This document shows positions 10,717-22,800 of a stretch of 64,000 nucleotides of DNA, piece by piece. Position numbers and translations under genes: made by a program. Under the pieces are notes generated by a model. The model worked only from the letters and a program-made list of their open reading frames with translations. It searched no databases and was not told where the DNA came from. Within the stretch, counting starts at the first letter, position 1. Each line of letters opens with the position of its first letter. This DNA comes from Anaeramoeba flamelloides (Eukaryota > Metamonada > Anaeramoebidae), in NCBI GenBank assembly GCA_027625915.1, contig JANTQA010000032.1, positions 372,001-436,000 of the forward strand, given 5' to 3'.

Positions 10717-12050
10717 CTCTAATTCTACAGGAGTCTATGTTTACACTAATCACTGTTTAATATTTTAGAAAATTTTATTATAAAATAAAAAATTATCATC
10801 CAGTTACTAAAATTGTACTTTTTTCAGTGGAAGTTGATTTAAATATGATAAAACATGATTTAAAATTGAAACAATTAATATCTTTTTTATGTATATATCT
10901 ATGGCTTATAAAATACCTGAGATTTGTCGAAATTTTTTTTTGGTATTGAAAAAGTCGTCATGATGTTGAAGATGTGTCTCTTGGGTTTTGTTTTTCTTAA
11001 ACTCTGTGATTGAAATTTAATAACAACAAATTTTGATTTTCGAATTCTTGTTGACGATGATACCTATTACTATTGAAATAAAAAAATATATACTTTGAAA
11101 AGATAATTTTGTTCAGAGGAGATACACCGTATTTAATTTTGAAGAGAATGGGTTTATTGGTGTGTAAAATTTTTTCTAGACAAATTATCTAATTTTCAAA
11201 TGGTCACCTTCTTGAGAAAAAGGTTTATTTATTTTTTGAAAATTTATCAAATTTTAAATATTTTTAAATTATTTTTGTTTATTATTTTTCCATTTTTTAA
11301 TTTGATATTATTTCATAAAGATTGGAAAATTGTTGGAAGGTTCTTTTTTTGTCTTGTTTTTTTGTTGTAAGTGTATTTAAAATATTTGAAAATGAAAATA
11401 AATAAGGATAAAAAAAATTTTTTGTAAAAATGTTTAAAAAATTTTAATATATTTGAATCGTGATCTCAGTAAAAACAAAAAATATTACACTTTAATATTA
11501 TAATTCTTAAAGATGAACAGTTGAACTTCAAAAAAAAAAAGTTAAATGTATAAAAAACAAGGGCCAAACCGAGAATCGAACTCGGGTCCCATGCTCCCAA
11601 AGCATGTATTCTCCCATTAAACTATTTGGCCAGACATAAATATTCCAAAATTCACTTTATATTATAAAAAATGATACCTAATCCAAATATTTCAAAAAAA
11701 ATCTTCAACTTTTTCTTAATTTCAACAAAACTTTCAAAAAAACCATTCAAATTTGTCAATAAAATCAATATTAAATTTCAATAAAATATCAAATTTCTAT
11801 CAAATAATTTTTATTAATTACAAATCTATTTTACTTAATTTTCAAATCACTAAAATGATACTTTTTAACAACCTTTATAAATAATCTACTTTTTAGATTT
11901 TAATAATTTGATTTATTATTGAGTGAACTATTACAAAATAAATCTGAACAACAAATCTATTTCAATCTAATAAGATTTCACACAACACCAACAAACAAAT
12001 GACACAGAAATTTAAAAAACAACCAAATCAAAGAGAACCATACACTCAAA
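10717..12050 (-). repeat. Right arm of large inverted repeat (tRNA-Pro arm)
   Basis: Reverse complement of 4657-5983, with small indels. It carries the second tRNA-Pro gene. The similarity ends at ~12050, at sequence equivalent to TGTATG..TTGATTTGG in the left arm. Confidence 0.85.
11561..11631 (-). tRNA. tRNA-Pro: tRNA-Pro (anticodon TGG), inverted second copy
   Basis: The reverse complement reads the same cloverleaf as 5075-5145: acceptor GGCCAAA/TTTGGCC, anticodon loop TTTGGGA with TGG, T loop TTCGATT. Both promoter boxes are intact, and a T-run follows the gene on the minus strand. It appears functional and not a decayed relic, although it lies in a duplicated arm. Confidence 0.96.
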
Positions 12051-12117
12051 TGAGATAATAAAAAGGATCAAGATCCGAAAACAATTACTTCAGGGAGTAT
12101 GAACATTTTATCCTTCT

Positions 12118-12500
12118 GAAAAATTTTAATTGTAAAAACCTTACTCATAAAAAATGTTTTTTGAGTGCCATCAGATATTCAAACTTTGTAACCAAAATTT
12201 CAGTTTTCACTCTATTTTTTTGGAAAGAAAATAAACCAAAGTAATTCAGAGTTGAATCTATCATTTTTCAATTTTTTAAACATTTTTTTTGATAAAAATT
12301 TTTGGTTTTATTAAATTTATCTTTAGATCGAGAAATGTGTTTAACATCAATACATAAAAAAAAATCAAAAAATAAATAAATAAAATAGACCCCCGAAAGG
12401 TTTATATTTTAACCAAATTGTTTCTTTTATTATAACCAAACAAGAAAGATCATATTTCAGATTAAACTTGTTGAAATCCTAAAGTCTGAAAAAAACTTTT
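12118..12500 (+). repeat. Dispersed repeat R4, copy a
   Basis: Resembles 63600-64000 (+) and ~44150-44480 (-). Shared landmarks are TTTTTTGAGTG, AAAGTAATTCAGAGTTGA, TTTAAACATTTTTTTTGAT, GAAATGTGTTTA and AACCAAA.AAGAAAGATCA. No protein-coding signal is conserved among copies. Confidence 0.6.
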
Positions 12501-12575
12501 TTCTACAAACTATTTTTAGAAGATATTTTATCTTTCTCTTTCTTCTTAACTTGGATCAGAGGAAAAAGGAATTAA

Positions 12576-13007
12576 CCATTTTGGAAAAAAAGTTAAACAG
12601 GAAAAAAAGTTCAACACAGTTTTTAATCGGGAACATTATTGAAAACTAAAAGTAAAATCAATTAAAAGAAGAAACAATTAACTTCGAAGAATAATCCATT
12701 ATATTATTTTCAATCGAACCAACAAACACACTTTAAATCTACCTTTATATCAAAATTATTAATGTAGTTTTGGAGATCTCAAAAATAGTCAATTTTTTGA
12801 ACATATTTTTAAATAATTGATCAATCAAAAAAAAACCCATACCAAAAGATAGTATTTAAAAAACTGTTATTGTGCTGAATACTTCATTTTCTCTTTATTT
12901 ATTTATTTATTCTTTTTTTAATTGATCTTACTTTGAATTTTCAGTAATGTTCCCAATTAAAAACCGTGTTTCACTTTTTTTCCTGTTTAACTTTTTTTCC
13001 ACAACGA
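12576..13007. mobile_element. TNA-type TIR element 2, 432 bp
   Basis: Left end CCATTTTGGAAAAAAAGTTA; right end (reverse complement) TCGTTGTGGAAAAAAAGTTA. Subterminal GGGAACATTA.TGAAAA appears in inverted orientation at both ends. TAA on both sides (12573-12575 and 13008-13010). Close relative of 29463-29898. Non-coding. Confidence 0.75.
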
Positions 13008-13010
13008 TAA

Positions 13011-13796
13011 CTTGAACTTCTCACCCTTTTCCTGTTTATTATTCTTTACAAAACATTTTTTTGACAAATTGCTTTTCAAAAGTCTTTTTTCAAATAAAGT
13101 AATCAAACCAAGCCAAAACAAAGAATACTGTTTCAAAAATTAAAGTAAAAAGATATCAAAATATCAAAATCAAAAAATAAATAACTAAAAAATTTTACCC
13201 AAAGAAAAAGAAAAAATTATTAAAATAATTTAGTGCAACATTTATTATTATTTTAATTTTTCCAATTATTCAAAAATATATAATTTTAGAACCAAACCAA
13301 TCCTTCTAATAAATAGTTATTTTATGAAAAAATTATTCAAAAATTATATATCATATTGCTTTACCAAAAACCAAAATTATATTTACTAAATGAAAATAGG
13401 AATAATAATTCGTTTTGGGAATTCTTTTTTAATAAAAAGTAATTTTTTCATCTAAAATTTTACAAAGAATATTTTTTCCATTCAGAATTAAAAATAAAAC
13501 CAAATTAAGAAGAATTTATCTTATCATATATTATGGATACTGATAAATTCATATATATTTAATGAAATTTCTCATCAATTTCCTATTTTGTAATCTCATA
13601 TCTCAACTTTTAAAAAAACTCAAGAGAAAGAACATATTTGAAGCACAACCAATTTTATATAGTTTTCTAACTTTTAAAAGAATAAAATACTTACTTCAAA
13701 GCTTGTTTAAAATAATTCTTAAAAGGGAAAATGAAGTAATAATTTTCAGATATTTATTGGAATATATCATTAATCTGAATAAATAAATGTTTTTTT
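13011..13796. other. Intergenic, no recognisable gene
   Basis: Contains a 74-codon open frame (13562-13786, +) that I do not recognise and cannot support as a gene. Otherwise AT-rich sequence ending in the SINE target-site duplication. Confidence 0.35.
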
Positions 13797-14174
13797 GAGA
13801 ACCCGTAGGGGCAAGTGACAACACAACCCAGTGTACAATCTGAAGGCCGGGGTTCTATTCCCTTAACCATTATTTCTTATTGTTTACCATTTTCTCAAAT
13901 AGCCACCACGGTGTAATTTTAATTTAAAATCGGGCTTATGCTTCTTAGAACCACTAATTCTTTGAGGAAATCGTTTGACCGAAATGAATCTTTTTGACTA
14001 TTATAAAAACTGAAAGGAATTGGAACAAAATCCCTCTCAATTTATGGAGCGGATCCGATTTTTGGGAGAAATAACCAGCTCTCACTTGGTTCAACAATAT
14101 CTCTAATTCAAATTAGGGATTCGGGCAAACAGGTGGACTTTTAGTACCCACTCTTTAATGGAAAAAAAAAAAAA
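13797..14174 (+). mobile_element. tRNA-derived SINE, copy 1
   Basis: A ~360 bp body plus a polyA tail (14161-14176). The 5' part is tRNA-like: an A-box-like GGCAAGTGRCAACA and a B box GGTTCTATTCC set in a GGGG/CCCC-type T arm (13847-13861). The body is markedly more GC-rich than its surroundings. Target-site duplication AATAAATGWTTTTTTT occurs at 13782-13796 and from 14175. The second copy is at 22981-23350 on the minus strand. No internal ORF, so it would depend on a LINE for mobility. Confidence 0.85.
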
Positions 14175-14487
14175 AATAAATGATTTTTTTTTATTTTTTC
14201 TTGAGAAATTTTTTCCTTTTTTTGTATTTCGCTTTTTTTAATTGGCATATAAAATTTATTATCCTAATTTCTATTTCAAACTCTCTATTGATTAAAACAA
14301 CCTTTTATCGCGTTAAAATTACTGTTTTTAATCTTTATATTTCTCAAAAACGATGATTTATAAAAGTTCTAAAATGTGTCTTCTACCTTAAAACATTTTA
14401 AATTAGGTTATAAATCAATTGTTAATAATTGGTTATTGGTTTGTTAATAATTACATTATCATGACACCCTCGCTCTTTTGACGATTA
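14175..14487. other. Spacer between SINE and nested MITEs
   Basis: T-rich sequence, no gene or repeat recognised. Confidence 0.3.
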
Positions 14488-15758
14488 CAGCCGTTCCAAG
14501 TCTACCATAAAATTTTAAATAAAACACAATTGAGTTTTCTATTCCTATTTTCTATTTACAAAAAATTCCGAAAAAAGAGTTATTATTCTAAAAATTTTTT
14601 CAATAAATGAGCTATTATTCAAATTTTTGTAACAATAAAAAAAAAATAATTTGAAGACTGATGAAGCACTTAAAAGTATTGTTCAAAAATGGCAAATTTT
14701 TAAAGATCAGTAAATATTGATATTTTTTTTGAACTTCTTTGGACTGACTGTCAAATCTAAAACCCGGAAATTTCTGAAACCCGGTAATTCCATTTTTCTG
14801 ATCAATTGTAAATATTACTAAAAAGTCAAAAATATACTCCCATTTTACAGACAAACAACCCAATTACCCAGCAACTTATAACCTTTCCAATTGGGGTATT
14901 AGTTAAATATTCTGAATCCATTAATTTTAACTCTTTGGTAAATTCAGAAATCAAAAAAATCCAAAATTTTTAAAATTAATTGAGAACATTAGTGAAAATT
15001 GAAAATCAAATTTATTGCGATTTTCCCTTTAGATAAATTCTAAATTTATTAGGAATCATCTTTTTAAGAATTATTTTGTTATTGCATTAATGAAATAAGA
15101 GTTTTATTTACTTTATATCTTTCTTTTAATAATTTTTTCAAAATTTTAAATTTCTATTGGGAACCTAAGAGGATTTATTTTTTGACAAAATGGTTTTCAT
15201 AATTTTATGAAAATTTACAATAATCAAACATCTCTCTCAAATTCAAATTCTTTCAAATATTTTAAAAGTATGAAAATGTTTTTTATTTCAAAATTTAAAA
15301 TCAAAAGTGGATTTTCATTTTCAGTAATGTTCTCAATTAATTTTACAAATATCGGATTTTTTTGATTTCTGAATTTACCAAAGAGTTAAAATTAATGGAT
15401 TCAGAATATTTAACTAATACCCCAATTGGAAAGGTTATAAGTTGCTGGGTAATTGGGTTTTTTGTCTGTAAAATGGGAGTATATTTTTGACTTTTTACTA
15501 ATATTTACAATTGATCAGAAAAATGGAATTACCGGGTTTCAGAAATTTCCGGGTTTTAGATTTGACTGTGATAATTTTGAAGTTTCATAAGAACTTGAAT
15601 TTTTTTTTTAATGTTATAAAAATTTGAATAATAGCTCATTTATTGAAAAAATTTTTAGAATAATAACTCTTATTTCGGAATTTTTTGTAAATAGAAAATA
15701 GGAATAGAAAACTCAATTGTGTTTTATCCAAAATTTTATGGTAGACTTGAAAAGACTG
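14488..15758. mobile_element. Tc1/mariner-like MITE, type CAGCCGTTCC, copy 2 (carries an insertion)
   Basis: Ends CAGCCGTTCCAAGTCTACC and, reverse-complemented, CAGTCTTTTCAAGTCTACC. TA flanks at 14486-14487 and 15759-15760. Without the internal 821 bp element (14748-15568) and one copy of its TGA duplication, it is ~447 bp, the length of the copy at 3971. Confidence 0.8.
14748..15568. mobile_element. TNA-type TIR element 3, nested, 821 bp
   Basis: Ends CTGTCAAATC and, reverse-complemented, CAGTCAAATC, followed by near-perfect inverted repeats of about 265 bp (TAAAACCCGGAAATTTC, ATTGGGGTATTAGTT and others). TGA flanks at 14745-14747 and 15569-15571. The homologous position in the intact MITE at 3971-4417 has a single TGA in ACTGATAATTT, which confirms the insertion point and the 3-bp duplication. 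Subterminal GAGAACATTA.TGAAAAT links it to elements 2, 4 and 5. Confidence 0.85.
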
Positions 15759-15760
15759 TA

Positions 15761-16801
15761 TTGCAATTTTTCCTTTGGTTATTCTTGATTGTTTTCAAAT
15801 CTTGAGCAATATGATTGAAAGAAAAGGAAAAACTAATAAACTTTGTTTCTTTTCTTTTTGACTTGTTTTCAGGCAAATTAAAATAATTGAAAAAAATATC
15901 ATGATAAATTTAAATGGATACCATTTTCATTAAAAGTTGGTTGAAATGTGATCACTAAGCATTTAAAATCTAAAAGATATATAAATTATAGTGTTCAAAG
16001 AATGATCTTCGATTTGGTAAAACTTTATTTGTTAGATTTTTTTTAAGAAATCCAAAAAACAATCATTAAAAAGTAAATTTATCTTTTGAGTTTTATTTCT
16101 TCAACCACAATGTATACCTTCCATCTCGATAACACTCTAGTTTTTTTCTTAAGATTAGTTTTTACAAAATGTTAATCTTCCAAATTGAAGCAAAAAATTA
16201 AAGAGAAAAAAAAATGATATAAAAACGAGATATTTTTGTTTTTTGGATTTAGATTTTGATTATATTATTGGTGAACAATATTCCAATAACAAATTAACAA
16301 ATCATCATCTCTTCATGAAAATTTTATTAAAAATTTAACAGTATCAAGTAGGGTTGTAAATTAAGTCATTCCTTTCAATCATACATTTTACTTTAAATAT
16401 TTTGCAGAAAGATGTTTTTCGTAATTTTTCAATTATTGATACACTAAATAATTCTCTCTCTGAAAATTTCTCGTTTCAAATCGAATCAAAAAAAAATAAT
16501 GCATAATCTTGGAGTTATTGTTTTAGCAATCTGAAATTATTCAAGAATTAAAAAAAGTTAAAACAGTCTTCAATCAAAGTTACTTGGATTGTGAGTAAAA
16601 GTAAAAAGAAAATGTAGGCATTTTGGTTCAAAAAAAGCATATAATTGGAAAAAAACAGCCCACATCAGAGTAGTTGATGTTTGTGAATCTTTTAGAAGAC
16701 TTTTGAGAGCACCTTTTGGGAAAATACATTTAATTTTTTTACTTTTTATCCTTATCTCAAAATAGCCTTTTGTCAAAAAAAAAATTATTTTTTGACAAGC
16801 A
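15761..16801. promoter_or_regulatory. 5' intergenic region of the ENT gene
   Basis: About 1 kb of AT-rich sequence without ORFs on the gene's strand. It presumably holds the promoter, but I see no identifiable core element. Confidence 0.3.
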
Positions 16802-19800
16802 ATGTCCACCAATCCAGGTACTCGTAAATTAGAAACAAAGTTTCTCTATTTCTTTTTTGTTATGATGGGCCTTGTTCATCTGTTGCCTTACAACGCACTA
16901 ATTGTCGCATATAATTATTTCAGTTTAACCTTAGGAACAGTTGCAAAGAATTTTGAATTTGAATTCATCTTGATCTTCAATTTAGCATTTGGCTCACCAT
17001 TGATTGGATCTCTTCTTTTAACGTGGACAAGGCACCGAAAGAAAACAGAAGCAAAGATCACAAAACAAACTTTTTCTGTTCGAATTGTTTCTGGCTTAAT
17101 CGGTTATATTATTTTAACCTTCTCAATCCCCTTCGTTATTAATTACATCCAGATCGATTTGGCATTTAAATTAATTATGGTTGAAGTTGGTTTAATTGGA
17201 ATAGCTACAGGTTTGTTGCAATCCCTTTTCAAAATAACACAACAATAGAAACAAAAAACAAAAAAACAAATTCAAAGATCACTTTCGTGGACAAAAACTC
17301 CCTTAAAAGGATCTGTCTAAAAGCTACTCCTTTCACCTTTTCTTTGAAAGAAATAAATAAAAAAAAAGCATTTGGTTCTAGACAAATCACCTCATTAATT
17401 CTTTGATCCCATTTTCACATTTATTGAAACAAAGAATTCAGCAACCATAATCAAAAAAAAAAAAAAATTAATTTGATTTCTCATATCGAAAAGAAAATAC
17501 CACTACTCCAAAGTTAAACAAAACAAAACTCAACTTGCTTGATTTAAAATTCTTGTAACATTCATCGGATTCAGAAATTAGTAAAAGTTTGAAACAATAA
17601 TTATTTGCCTGATTTTTTTGATTTTATTTACTTTGTTATTACCCTCACCTATAAATGCTGAAACCGAAGAACAAAACTGTAAAACACATACTTTTGCTCG
17701 TCATTTGTTTGTTCATCTTTACTGGCAAATCCCCCCTAGTATTTGAAATATAAATGCGATAAAATTTCTGATGACTTTTGTTTTTGCAATTCCGAAATAT
17801 TCCTTTGGTTTTATGGTTATTAGTTCACCCTTAAGGGAGTAGCTACACCATAAGACATGATAAAAATTTGAGAGAGATGAGAGAAGAGTATTTTATTTTT
17901 GTGATGTGTGATCGTAGATTCTCTAAAAATTTTTTTTAAAAAAGTATTTGATATTTTTTTTTTTAGTAATGTTCAACAATAAAAAAGGGGGGATATTTTG
18001 ATAAAATTGGTTGGATTTTTTTTTTTATTTAGATTCATTGAAATCATTATCTCCATTTAAGGAATTAACATATACCAAGGAGAAGACTAAGATCAAAGTA
18101 TGTTGTTATTGGGTGTTAATCACATTAGTGCTACATGGTTCAAATGTCGCTAAAAAATCGATTAGTCAAAAAAGTAATATTTGTTGATCCTCGTCAATTA
18201 AAAATGATCCCTATATTAGTAAAAAACCCAACAATTTCAAAATAAAATCTGCATTTTGCCACAAATTTAAAGATTGAATTATCAATATTCAGACTCCAAA
18301 GTTACAAAATATCTTACTTAAATTTTTCTTGAAATGTAGATTAGTAGCTAAAAAATTCTTTTGGTTGTTTGAAAAAATTAAATAATTACGAATCGAGCTT
18401 TCTTTGACAAATTATTTCTGAAATATTGGAAATATTTTGATGCTTCAATTAGATTTATCAAAATGAAACTAAAATAATCAGTCTTTGGGTTTTTATGTTG
18501 ATGATTATTGAGTAAATCTTTGAAATTAAAAAAATATAAAAATAGTTTCTTTTGAAAGTTCTAAAAAGATGAATTATTAAATGCCCGAATACTATTATTT
18601 TGGTTTCTATTTTTAGATTTGGAACAGGAATCAAAAAAAAATTTCCCAAAATAACAATTTTTAATAGTGATCCTAAGTAAAAAATGTAATAATTTCTTGT
18701 GCAATAAGATTTATAATAGATTTTTTAGTGTCACAGAAATCACAGAAACTATTTGAGTATTTCAGAACTGATATCATTTACACCAAATTACAACATACTT
18801 TGATTATAGAGAAATATATGGTGACGCTAATCCCTTGTACAATAAAAAAAATGAGAAAAGAATTGATAAAATTGGTTAGATTTTTTTTTTTTTATTTAAA
18901 TAGTTTTTTTTTGGGAAAAGATAATTTTAAATTCTTTTGAATAAAACTTATAGCTATTTTGTGGTTTAAATTTTGATAAAATATAATCGTATTCACTTCT
19001 CCAATTCCACTGAATCCAAGTGTTTAAAATCTTAACCAGTATAAGTTTTGGGATAATTATTATTTTTTGGAATCCTTCTAGCGATTAAAGCCCCTATTTC
19101 ATATTTCCTTTTGTGATTCTCCCAATTGTAATGTTATTGTTCATTTTAAACAAAATCCATTTATCCCAAATTTCACAGATAAAAAAATATTTCTTATTGC
19201 TTTTTGTTTTCATGATTAAAAAAAATTCAAAAATGATGAAAAAATAAAAAATGAAAAAATTAAATGCCACAATAGAATGCTGAGATAAGAACAAAAGATA
19301 AATCATTCAACATTCGAAACACCATTTTAAGCAATTCAACTCGACATTCTATTGTGGCAATTTCTTTGAGACTTTTGAAAAAAAAATTTAAAAAATCTAA
19401 TGAATGAAGTACTTTAAATAATAAAAATCAATGAGTTACAACCAAAATAAAAAATCTTATTTTCTGATCCTCTTCAAAATTGTAAAAAAAGTTAAAAATT
19501 TTCCTTTACCGTGGCTACTCCCTTAATATAATATTAGCGTGTCATGAAAAAGAGACCAAACAAATTAGAAACCTATTTGTTTTAAATTTATTTGTTTGAA
19601 AAAGAAAAGAATAGAAAAATGAAGTGAAAATTTATTCCCTATATATTACTGTCAAATTCAAATTACAACAATTAAAACTTTATCTCAAAATACAAAATGA
19701 AGAGAGAAATAAAATCTCTCTACTAATTGCTTTTCTAATTGATTTTGTAAAGATCTTGGTGTTTTTATCAATTAATAATTTGAAAAATATAAAGGGGTTT

Positions 19801-22800
19801 GAAATAAAAATTTTTCATTTATTACTTGCAAAATGATAGTATATACAAGAAAAAAATACCAAACAAGGATGTATAAAACAGATAAATAGAGACACAACTT
19901 ACAATCTATTTCTTTGAAATCTCTATACGCTGAAAAGAATAGGAAAATGAAGTGAAAATATTTTCCCATTTTTTATTCTAGGATGAGTAAACTTTGTTTC
20001 TGTAAAAGTGTTCCAAAAAAATTTTTCAAATATAAATTATTTTTGATAAATAACTGTTGAAGAACAAATAATAAATAAGTAGAATAATAAATTAAAATAA
20101 TAGTTGATATTATGTATAAAGTAAAACTAATAAATCAATATCTTTTGTTAAAAAATTTCAAAAACAAAAATTCTTAAGTTACTATTGAAAAAAATCCAAC
20201 AATGTTCATTTTGATCTTCAATTAAAGATCCAAAGTAAATTCCAATAGAAATCAATACGATTTCTCTAAAGTAATTTTAGCACATTCAATAATATTTTGA
20301 ATCACAAATTTTTATTTACAAAGTATCGATCTTGCAATAAAAAAAAAAATTACAAAACAATTTTGAATCAAAAAAAAAAATAGAAAAAAAAAACAAATAT
20401 AAAGTGAAAATATCAAAAAATAATTTCAATTTTGAAATTTCCAAAAAGAAATTTTCTAATATCTATTCAAAATCTTCAAGCACATGTAAAACACTTATTA
20501 AAACTGGGCTCCTTTGACTGGAAAATGGTTTATTTACAAAAATTCTAATTAATTCCCAAAAGTTCAATAAGGAGAGGCAAATTACTACAGTCAGTTCCAC
20601 TTTTAAAGTACAAACTTTAAACGAAATTTAAGAAACAAAAAATTTTCAAATTAAGGCACGTTTTTTAGAATTTACTTTCTCACAATTTATTTTACTAAAA
20701 TTCAAATTTTGTGCTTTAATTTAAAGATTTTTATTTGCCTTAAATTTCGTTTAAAGTTTGTACTTTAAAAGTGGAACTGATTGTATGAAAAATATTTTGT
20801 ATTTAATCGTTTTGTAAAATCTTTTTAAATTTTCTATTAATTATGATGAAGAAACATTATTTTGGAAATTGAAATAAAAAAAATTTACATTTGTTTATGG
20901 TGAAAATATATTTTTTTAATGCACGTATATTTATAATTGTGTGGTAATAATTATAGGACCAAAATTTAGAATTGAAAAGGTATGAAGGGTATTTGTTATT
21001 TTGATATTATTCTTTATATGCGTTATGTACCCCCGGTGGAAAACTAACTCTCTTGTTATACACTCCTAGATAACTTGCAAAAAAAAAAACATGAAATTAG
21101 AATTTATTATTAAAATTTTAGAGCTCAAACACAACAAAATCTTTTACAATAATTATAACCCATCAAAAAGTGAAAAAAAATATTTATTAAAAACCGAATT
21201 CCTTATCCCTTGTTGTTAAAAAAAAAAAAAAAAATGTTGTCTGAAAAATATACATCACTTTTTATATTTTAGAACTTTGTTGATTATTTTTTAAAAAAAT
21301 TTTATTAAAAAAAATTATTAAAATTAAAAAAAAAACTGTGTTGAAAATTTTAATCCTCAGCGTTTTTAAAATTGTAATAACAAGTTTCAGGCAAACAGTT
21401 TACAAAAGAATGAGAAAACTATTCAACAAATATTATTCCTATTTACACAGCCACATACTAAAATATCTTCTTTCTTTCTAAACAAAATATTTTCAAAAAT
21501 TCTTTCCCATTCGGGTGGTCAAATAAAAATACCTAAAAACACATTAAAACAAAATTAAAATAAATTCAATTAAAAAAGGATTGGTACAAAGTGGGTTATT
21601 TGCGTATGTTAGTACATTACCTGCCAAATATATTGTGGCGATTATTACAGGCCAGGCAATTTCTGGAACTGCCATTTCGGTTATTGGAATTTTTACAAAA
21701 CTTTTTATTAGTTATTCAAACAACGAAATTAAAATCTCTTCAACTATTTATTTTTCGATTTGCTCATTTATTACATTTCTAATTTTAATTGGGTATTTAA
21801 AGGTTAAGAAAAGTAATTTTGCAAAAACATATTCAAAAATCCATTATTCGCATTCAGTAGAAACTTTTGAAAAATATAAATCAATTAACGATACTTCATT
21901 GTATATGAATCAAAATGATACTGATGGTGAAATTATGGAAAAAAAGGAGGGTGCTATTTTGGAGGGACAAAATAAAAAAGATTTAGAATACGAAAATGAA
22001 AATGAAAACGAAAATGAAAACGAAAATGAAAATGAAAATGAAAACGAAAATGAAAACGATTCTGAAAAGAACAGAAAAAAATCAAAAACCGTTATAAATA
22101 ATAAAGATATAGACAGTGATTTAAGTAGTTTAACCGAAATAAGCGACAGTATGGAATCAAGTTATAGTGGACTAGAGGATGAACCGTTAATAAAACAAGC
22201 ATGGAAAAAAGTGTCTATTCTTAAATTGTTCAGAAAATTGCTTCCTTTGGAATTAACAATAATTTTTGTTTATATAGCAACCTTATCTCTGTTCCCTTCG
22301 GTTGTTGTTAAAGTGCCTTCAACAATTAAGAAATTAAATACATCAGGATGGTATCCAACTATTTTGATAACAATTTTTAACCTTTCTGATTTATTGGGAA
22401 GGTTTTCTGTCAATTTGATCAAGAATCTACAAATGAAATTGTTTATATATTATCTATCCATTCTTAGATTAGTATTTTGCTTCCTTTTTGTTTTAATGGT
22501 TAGAAAAACAATTTTTAATGATTATATTACTTATTGTACAGTATTATTATTTGGTTTATCAAATGGATTTATTTCTTGCTTAATAATGACGGTAGCACCT
22601 TCTTATAAAAATGTTGAACTTCATGAAAGAGATAATGTAGGAGTAATAATGGTAAGATACATTCAATTTTTTTTTTTTATTTTTTTTTTTTATTATCGGA
22701 TAAGTCTCTCATTTCAACACACGATCATGAAAAAATTTTTTCAAAAAAAAATTAAACATTTGCTAATTTTTCACTTTTTGATAACTTCACTTATAATAAA

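Larger units (their letters stand above)
17831..19526. mobile_element. Candidate TTAA-flanked element in ENT intron 1
   Basis: Both ends read TTAAGGGAGTAGCYAC pointing inward (17831 and, inverted, 19526). The TTAA is a possible piggyBac-type target site. The terminal match is only ~16 bp, and the interior is a patchwork of R1 copies c and d and other repeats. A single similar end (CTTAAGGGAGTA) occurs near 43299. No transposase seen. Tentative. Confidence 0.35.

Noticed and set aside
4657-12050. The tRNA inverted repeat as the terminal repeats of a large virus-like or Polinton-type element
   Set aside because: The 4.7 kb interior has no polymerase, integrase or capsid-like frame, and no target duplication was seen at the outer edges.
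13562-13786. 74-codon plus-strand frame as a small gene
   Set aside because: Composition is Ile/Lys/Leu/Phe as expected from AT-rich DNA; no motif, no second copy and no splice context.
13840-13870. Possible tRNA gene in the SINE head
   Set aside because: A B box and T arm are visible, but no acceptor or anticodon stem closes. Repetition with polyA and target duplications shows a SINE.
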